From contig JANRKG010000055.1 of the NCBI GenBank assembly GCA_033763635.1, positions 1 to 10,704 of the forward strand: a stretch of 10,704 nt of DNA, given 5' to 3'. Below, piece after piece: positions 6,987 to 10,704 of the stretch (position 1 is the stretch's first letter; each line of letters starts with the position of its first letter). The position numbers and the translations under genes are program-made. A model generated the notes under the pieces. It had not been told where the DNA came from and did not search any database. It saw nothing but the letters and a program-made list of their open reading frames with translations. Source of the stretch: JANRKG01 sp033763635. GTDB taxonomy: Bacteria; Cyanobacteriota; Cyanobacteriia; GCF-001939115.

Positions 6987-7343
6987 CTACCCAAAATTGG
7001 GATGAAAACTTCCGCCCTCGTCCTCAGTCCACTCAGGCCGCCATTGATAATCTCGAAGGTTCACTCGCCCTTTCGCGTCAAATACAATCCCTTCAGACTC
7101 TAGCAACGATCGCTGCCAGTAATCAGTCCCGTGTCGTAGAGGAGAGTGGGAAACTTCTCCTTTCGCATTAATCACCCGATGCCAGGGGATATCTGATGTT
7201 TGCATATCCACTCGATAAAGGGCGTATCCTACCAGACGGGCTTGCCCTGGCAACTGCGCTAATTCAGCAACCTGTCCATAGGTTGCGACCTGCCCTTTCG
7301 GGATATGACAGACAATGATGTAGATCTGATCGTAGGTAGACAT
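6987..7343 (-). CDS. Alkyltransferase-like protein (ATL), MGMT fold without catalytic Cys
   Basis: The 118-residue product is the DNA-binding half of the O6-alkylguanine-DNA alkyltransferase family. The active-site PCHR is replaced by P53-W54-H55-R56 (DIPWHRVIN), the hallmark of ATL proteins. ATLs bind O6-alkylguanine, flip it out and recruit nucleotide excision repair instead of removing the alkyl group. The helix-turn-helix tyrosine (Y22 in VATYGQVAELA) and the arginine finger (R36 in QARLVGYAL) are conserved at the same relative spacing as in fission yeast Atl1. I chose the ATG at 7343 over a TTG four codons upstream because MSTYDQIYIIVCHIPKG is the usual N-terminus and the TTG lies in a tandem repeat. 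The Shine-Dalgarno sequence (CAGGG) is poor. The 97-base gap to the J-domain gene could allow cotranscription. Confidence 0.93.
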   Translation of the reverse strand: MSTYDQIYIIVCHIPKGQVATYGQVAELAQLPGQARLVGYALYRVDMQTSDIPWHRVINAKGEVSHSPLRHGTDYWQRSLLESEGIVFDAKGRVNLRDYQWRPEWTEDEGGSFHPNFG

Positions 7344-7346
7344 ACC

Positions 7347-7380
7347 CTGATGCAAGTGCTAGCCTGATGCAAGTGCTAGC
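7347..7380. repeat. Perfect 17-base tandem duplication at the ATL 5' end
   Basis: CTGATGCAAGTGCTAGC occurs twice head to tail (7347-7363 and 7364-7380), followed by a degraded partial copy beginning CTAATGC at 7381. It forms the immediate leader of the ATL gene and ends three bases before its ATG. It looks like replication slippage. Each copy holds TTGCATCAGG on the minus strand, so it duplicates leader sequence close to the ribosome-binding site. Confidence 0.85.
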
Positions 7381-7513
7381 CTAATGCTGGCAATGTTACG
7401 CTTTCGTGGGCACGCTCAAATGGGGCTGAAACGGTTTTGCAAAATCCTACGATCGCAGTTTAGCGTGAGAAAGGTGAAAAACTCAGGAATGCTCAGTGTT
7501 TTGACGAGTCTTT

Positions 7514-7629
7514 AGGAAATCTCCAGAAAGGGTTTACCTGTGGGTTGCCCTTCGACTCCGCTCAGGGTGCGGGTGCGGGTTGAGCGAAGCCAAAACCAGC
7601 GGGTAGACTGTTTTTCCCAAATCTCCTTA
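7514..7629 (+). repeat. MITE-like dispersed repeat, copy B (inverted relative to copy A)
   Basis: A ~116-base element matching copy A (5816-5932) in reverse orientation along its whole length, with one single-base gap near the left end. Its core is conserved (TTCGACTCCGCTCAG, then GGTTGAGCGAAGCC and AAACCAGCGGG). Its left end AGGAAATCTCC and the complement of its right end AAGGAGATTTGGG are degraded terminal inverted repeats, so this copy looks older or more mutated than A. It fills part of the 283-base gap between the ATL and SpoIID-domain genes. The right border runs into the TAA stop of the SpoIID gene. The internal hairpin could act as a 3' transcript end for that gene. Confidence 0.7.
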
Positions 7630-8727
7630 GTGATGGTCCATCACAATACGGGCTACGGAGGTGCCGGGATAGTAGGAATTCAAGATCTGAAGATAGTTCA
7701 ACCCCTTTTCAGCCAAATTTTTTGCCCCCGTCTGGCTCATCCCCCGGCCTCCATGAGCAGTCGCCACAATTTCATCAGATGCTGCATAGAGGGACTCCAC
7801 AATCCCCCCTTTGTAGCTAATAAATTCTCCACCCGTCGCATTAACCGCTGATCGGGTTGTATCGGTTTCCTTTTCAACGCCTCCATAGACCTGATAGGAT
7901 TCCGTGTCTCCGAGATGGTACAGAGAGGTGGCAGGGCGAAAATAGTAGGTGAGGGCATAGGAACGGGCTGCAATCGCTTGGGCTTTCAACGTTTCCATCG
8001 GCCAACTCGCTGGAACTTCGCTCCCGACCACGCTATAGAGGTAGTCCCGTAACAAGACGTGGTTCACTGCTAATAACTGATTGCCATTGGTCAGCAGAAG
8101 CACGCGACCCCGGTAAAAGCGATCGTCCACATAGATAAACCCATCCCGGTCTGGTTGAATCCAGACTGCGGTTGGCAGCGATTGATTGTTCAGTACTAAA
8201 TTTTTGCCGTCTGCTTCCGCCCGATAAGCCTGTTGGGGAGCTAATGTCTGAAGCACTTTTCCCTCCATGCTCAAGACCTTTCCCGCTTTGGAGGTGCCCA
8301 GGGTTAGAGAAGGAGCGTCTTCCCGGATTGCTACTTGCATTTCGATCGCTGAATCAACGGTGAGTACAGGAGCCGTCGCAGGAGGTGGAGTTGCATGGCG
8401 GGCAGGGGCTTGAGGACGAGGGGTAGCAGCGGGAGCCGCAGACTTCTGGGGTGGTGCAGCCTGGGAGCGTTCAGGTGGCATGAAGAATCCGGCATGAACC
8501 GAAAGGTCCAAACTTTCAGGGGAGGGAGCGGGGGAAGCAACGGTAGGAGCGGGGGCGATCGCGGCAGGAGCGGGGGTGATCGCGGCAGGAGCGGACTTGG
8601 CTGCTCCGCTTGAAGATTGCAGAGAACGGTGCGCCATCGCTACTAAGAGAAAAGCAACCCCTGAGCCTAACCCAACGACCATCAGGCTACGTCCCACCCC
8701 TTTATGGAGTTTTTGATCCCAACCCAT
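7627..8727 (-). CDS. Membrane-anchored SpoIID/LytB-domain protein
   Basis: SpoIID-family enzymes are lytic transglycosylases that cut peptidoglycan glycan strands, acting outside the cytoplasmic membrane. The 366-residue product has an N-terminal anchor or signal (about 13-32), an Ala/Pro-rich linker (about 43-122), and the SpoIID domain (about 165-360). Key segments are VNHVLLRDYLYSVVGSEVP with the expected catalytic Glu E237, MKA-type helix LKAQAIAARSYAL at 247-259, and the closing HGGRGMSQTGA (325-335) with YYPGTSVARI. The SxGGxT segment usually found between these is missing; the sequence goes from LYAASDEIV straight to AHGGRGMSQ, possibly a lineage variant. The start is the ATG at 8727, preceded by GGGAGGA; an upstream TTG would give 10 extra residues but has no such site. 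It probably shares the envelope-remodelling sphere of the class A PBP, but is not adjacent to it. Confidence 0.9.
   Translation of the reverse strand: MGWDQKLHKGVGRSLMVVGLGSGVAFLLVAMAHRSLQSSSGAAKSAPAAITPAPAAIAPAPTVASPAPSPESLDLSVHAGFFMPPERSQAAPPQKSAAPAATPRPQAPARHATPPPATAPVLTVDSAIEMQVAIREDAPSLTLGTSKAGKVLSMEGKVLQTLAPQQAYRAEADGKNLVLNNQSLPTAVWIQPDRDGFIYVDDRFYRGRVLLLTNGNQLLAVNHVLLRDYLYSVVGSEVPASWPMETLKAQAIAARSYALTYYFRPATSLYHLGDTESYQVYGGVEKETDTTRSAVNATGGEFISYKGGIVESLYAASDEIVATAHGGRGMSQTGAKNLAEKGLNYLQILNSYYPGTSVARIVMDHH
8542..8594. repeat. 2.5 copies of a 21-base repeat in the Pro/Ala linker
   Basis: Units at 8542-8562 and 8563-8583 differ at only two positions, and a half unit follows at 8584-8594. 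Each begins GGYAGGAGCGGGGG and ends GATCGC. They encode heptads such as AITPAPA and AIAPAPT in the extracytoplasmic linker of the SpoIID-domain protein. The in-frame length (7 codons) lets copy number change linker length without a frameshift. Confidence 0.75.
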
Positions 8728-8844
8728 GAGTCCTCCCATTGGAGTAATGGCTATCAACGTTTCTTAACAAAAATCCTTTCTCAGGATAGCGCGGTGGTGA
8801 GTGAATGTGCAGTTCAAATTCGCCAACTTCATCCGCCAGGTTGC

Positions 8845-9246
8845 CTAATCAGCAATCTTAGGAAACTGACCAGAAGGGCGGGTTAAGGGGAGGGCTGCGA
8901 GATGTTCCAGTAACAGACGGTGAATGAAGATGTAACCCCCCCCAACTCGCTGCATCAGAATGCGATCGACCGCATCATCCAGAAACCGAGCATAATTCCA
9001 GGGTATCTTTCCTGCCCTATAAAGAATGACTCGAAGAACCAAGTGTTGAACACAGGCTTCCCCCGCCCCAAACACCCCAAAGATTAGACCACTGGCGACC
9101 CCAATAACCAGGGAAACGTTGACCATCGCTGCGACCACCGATAGGCCAACCACTCCAATCAGGGCAAAGGCGGCGGCATTTCGAGCCGATTGCCAGATAC
9201 CCTGATTCGGTGTGTGGCTCATGGTGATGCTCGGCCCCCGCAAACC
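8845..9246 (-). pseudogene. C-terminal part of the NACHT ATPase, cut off by an in-frame TGA
   Basis: This 133-codon open stretch is in exactly the same frame as the NACHT gene upstream and starts right after its TGA. It carries what I know as the usual ending of cyanobacterial NACHT membrane proteins: PNQGIWQSARNA (13-24), two or so glycine-rich hydrophobic segments (about 25-63), then IPWNYARFLDDAVDRIL (81-97) and RVGGGYIFIHRLLLEHLAAL (100-119). It would therefore be the tail of the same polypeptide. An independent product could start at the TTG at 9243 or the ATG at 9222, but neither has a convincing ribosome-binding site at normal spacing. It is likely not translated unless the stop is read through or is a sequencing error. 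A two-gene annotation (132-residue hypothetical) is the alternative. Confidence 0.75.
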
Positions 9247-10704
9247 TCACAGCAGTACGAAGATAATCCCGACCCCCACCCCCGACAGCAGACCGTAAAT
9301 CATGCTGTAAATGAACCGTTCTCCTAAATCAAACAATAGGCCGTAAGCCAACCACATACTCACCATAATGAGGGGACCGCTGACCAGTCCTGCCGCAATT
9401 CCAGGAATCAGGCTTTCACGGGCTTTGTCCCAGGACCATTTCAATGTTTCTACCGGGTAGATTTGATGGTTGAGAATCCCAAAGACCAGGGCTACCAGGA
9501 TGCCCCCACCGATTCCAAAGACCAAACCATAGATTAAACCTGCTTCCCATCCCAGAATCAGGTAGCCAACAATATCGGAGGCCAGCCCACAGCTCAGACC
9601 TGCAAAGACCCCAATACCGATCGCATAAAGCCAACGGTGAAATCGAGTCGGCAACCAATCCGGTTGCATCCGTTCAATCAAAAAAACTGTTTCTGCGGTG
9701 CGCTGGAGATTTTGAGCGAGCCAACGGAGCCACCCTAGATACTGCTTGCAGCGATAGGGGCCAAGGGGCCGACGCTGGAACATGCGATCGATGTAGGCAT
9801 CAAACAACTGGCGGCGGCGTTCTTCCAGGGTGGTCTCTGGGAAATGGGAAACCTCCAACCCTCGACAGGCCAGGGTCATCATATTGAGCATCAGGGGCGA
9901 TCGGGCCAGTTCTTGCAAGGTGGGATCGGTTTGCAGAAGGGTGCGTATGGTTTCTAGCTCTGGTCCTGCATTCAATAAGTAATGTTGAATCTGGTCAAGA
10001 CTGAGGAATTGTAAACAAATGGCTGCCTGAAATCGGAGGCGATGGGAAAGGGCTTCGTAGTCTTGAAGGCGGCTACAGACGACCATTTCTGTATGTCCGT
10101 GAGTCTGACTGAACTCGTTTAACGCCTGTACACAGGCATTTCGGCAACTGCTGTGAACTTCATCCAGCCCATCCAGCAATAACAAAAGCTGTTCACCCTG
10201 CACCCATACTTTCGCAATTTCGGGAGACACCTGATATTTGGTATGGAGTTCCTCGACCAACCAATCCGCGATCGTCCCCGTTTTCGCCAATCCCTCTGGG
10301 CCACCCCAGGAAGACAGGTTGAAGACGATCGGAAGTGCCTCACTGAGATTTTGTTCCGCCCTATTCAGCAAGTCCCTCGCCAACTCCAGCAGGGTTGTGG
10401 TTTTACCTCCACCGGGTTCCCCCAGGATCAGCAACGTGCGACCTGCGCCTAATCCATCAAACTTGTCAATGAGCCGAGTCCCTGGCGGTAAGGGTTGGCG
10501 GGCCTGATCAGGGGTTTCCCAAAGGGCATTCCAGGGCCGCTCTAGTGCATCGGATCGCTGATACAAACTCAGTTCGATCGCGACTCTTCCCTGAAGCGAG
10601 GTTTCTAACACGCCTTTAATCCAGTAATTTCGGACTTTGTTGAGAAGAATTTGGCGGTTGCGGTAGTCTTGTTGGCTGAGTTGGATGCCGGGAGGGGTGG
10701 GGTG
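9247..10704 (-). CDS. NACHT-domain STAND ATPase with polytopic membrane region (5'-partial, 3' stop)
   Basis: STAND ATPases oligomerise on sensing a trigger and activate an attached effector; several bacterial NACHT proteins act in antiphage defence, though this one's role is unknown. The frame stays open to the right edge, so the start lies outside the window. A GTG at 10611 is internal, since family-like sequence (QDYRNRQILLNKVRNYW) precedes it. In the 485 visible residues: Walker A GEPGGGKTT (95-103), Walker B LLLLLDGLDE (173-182), a sensor-type CSRLQDYE (210-217), and a helical region to about 350. Glycine-rich hydrophobic segments follow from about 359 to the end, broken by YPVETLKWSWDKARESLIPG. 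It ends at TGA 9247-9249 inside this membrane region, and family-typical sequence continues in frame beyond. The unseen N-terminus should carry the effector or sensor domain. The visible ATPase core is intact. Confidence 0.88.
   Translation of the reverse strand, partial: HPTPPGIQLSQQDYRNRQILLNKVRNYWIKGVLETSLQGRVAIELSLYQRSDALERPWNALWETPDQARQPLPPGTRLIDKFDGLGAGRTLLILGEPGGGKTTTLLELARDLLNRAEQNLSEALPIVFNLSSWGGPEGLAKTGTIADWLVEELHTKYQVSPEIAKVWVQGEQLLLLLDGLDEVHSSCRNACVQALNEFSQTHGHTEMVVCSRLQDYEALSHRLRFQAAICLQFLSLDQIQHYLLNAGPELETIRTLLQTDPTLQELARSPLMLNMMTLACRGLEVSHFPETTLEERRRQLFDAYIDRMFQRRPLGPYRCKQYLGWLRWLAQNLQRTAETVFLIERMQPDWLPTRFHRWLYAIGIGVFAGLSCGLASDIVGYLILGWEAGLIYGLVFGIGGGILVALVFGILNHQIYPVETLKWSWDKARESLIPGIAAGLVSGPLIMVSMWLAYGLLFDLGERFIYSMIYGLLSGVGVGIIFVLL

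Noticed and set aside
6935..7171. 78-codon plus-strand open frame overlapping the ATL gene
   Set aside because: It is antisense to the conserved ATL coding sequence and shows no family signature or ribosome-binding site.
8395..8613. Plus-strand Gly/Arg/Ser-rich frame resembling an RGG-type protein
   Set aside because: The composition is the antisense reading of the 21-base Pro/Ala-coding repeat in the SpoIID linker.
9244..9249. TGAGGT at the NACHT stop as a coupled Shine-Dalgarno for a separate downstream gene
   Set aside because: The next start (TTG) is one or two bases away and the ATG is more than 20 bases away, so neither has workable spacing. Frame and motif continuity favour one interrupted gene.

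Overview
The window reads as chromosomal DNA of a cyanobacterium, probably a filamentous or Leptolyngbya-like lineage. The grounds are two perfect HIP1 octamers (GCGATCGC at 1952-1959 and 8555-8562), many CGATCG cores, cyanobacteria-type families (a DUF1825 protein, a J-domain/TPR protein, an exported protein next to pyrF, a NACHT ATPase with a glycine-rich membrane tail), and short dispersed repeats of a kind common in these genomes. The genus is inference. Genes are densely packed and all but one lie on the minus strand.

Region by region: 124-552 (-) is a small coiled-coil protein with a disordered N-terminus and its own likely promoter. 660-3300 (-) is a probable operon, tyrS (tyrosyl-tRNA synthetase), pyrF (OMP decarboxylase) and a secreted protein of unknown role coupled to pyrF. 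Divergent from it, 3481-5400 (+) encodes a complete bifunctional class A penicillin-binding protein. Its stop codon interlocks with that of the convergent DUF1825 gene (5397-5720, -). Then come a J-domain/TPR protein (5957-6889, -) and an alkyltransferase-like DNA repair protein (6987-7343, -). These two genes are bracketed by two inverted copies of a ~117-bp MITE-like repeat (5816-5932 and 7514-7629). A membrane-anchored SpoIID/LytB-domain protein follows (7627-8727, -).

The right end (8845-10704, -) holds most of a STAND-type NACHT ATPase with a polytopic membrane C-terminus. It runs off the right edge, so its N-terminal effector domain is not visible. It is interrupted by one in-frame TGA (9247-9249); the reading frame continues unchanged for 133 more codons with the ending typical of the family. 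This is a nonsense mutation, a recoded stop or a sequence error, not two unrelated genes.

Together the window mixes core housekeeping (tRNA charging, pyrimidine synthesis, peptidoglycan synthesis), envelope and chaperone functions, one DNA-damage sensor, and a possibly degraded signalling or immune ATPase. I found no rRNA, tRNA, CRISPR array or intact insertion sequence. No gene-free stretch exceeds 300 bases. The least certain parts are promoters, the exact starts of three genes where a non-ATG alternative exists, and the functions of the uncharacterised proteins.
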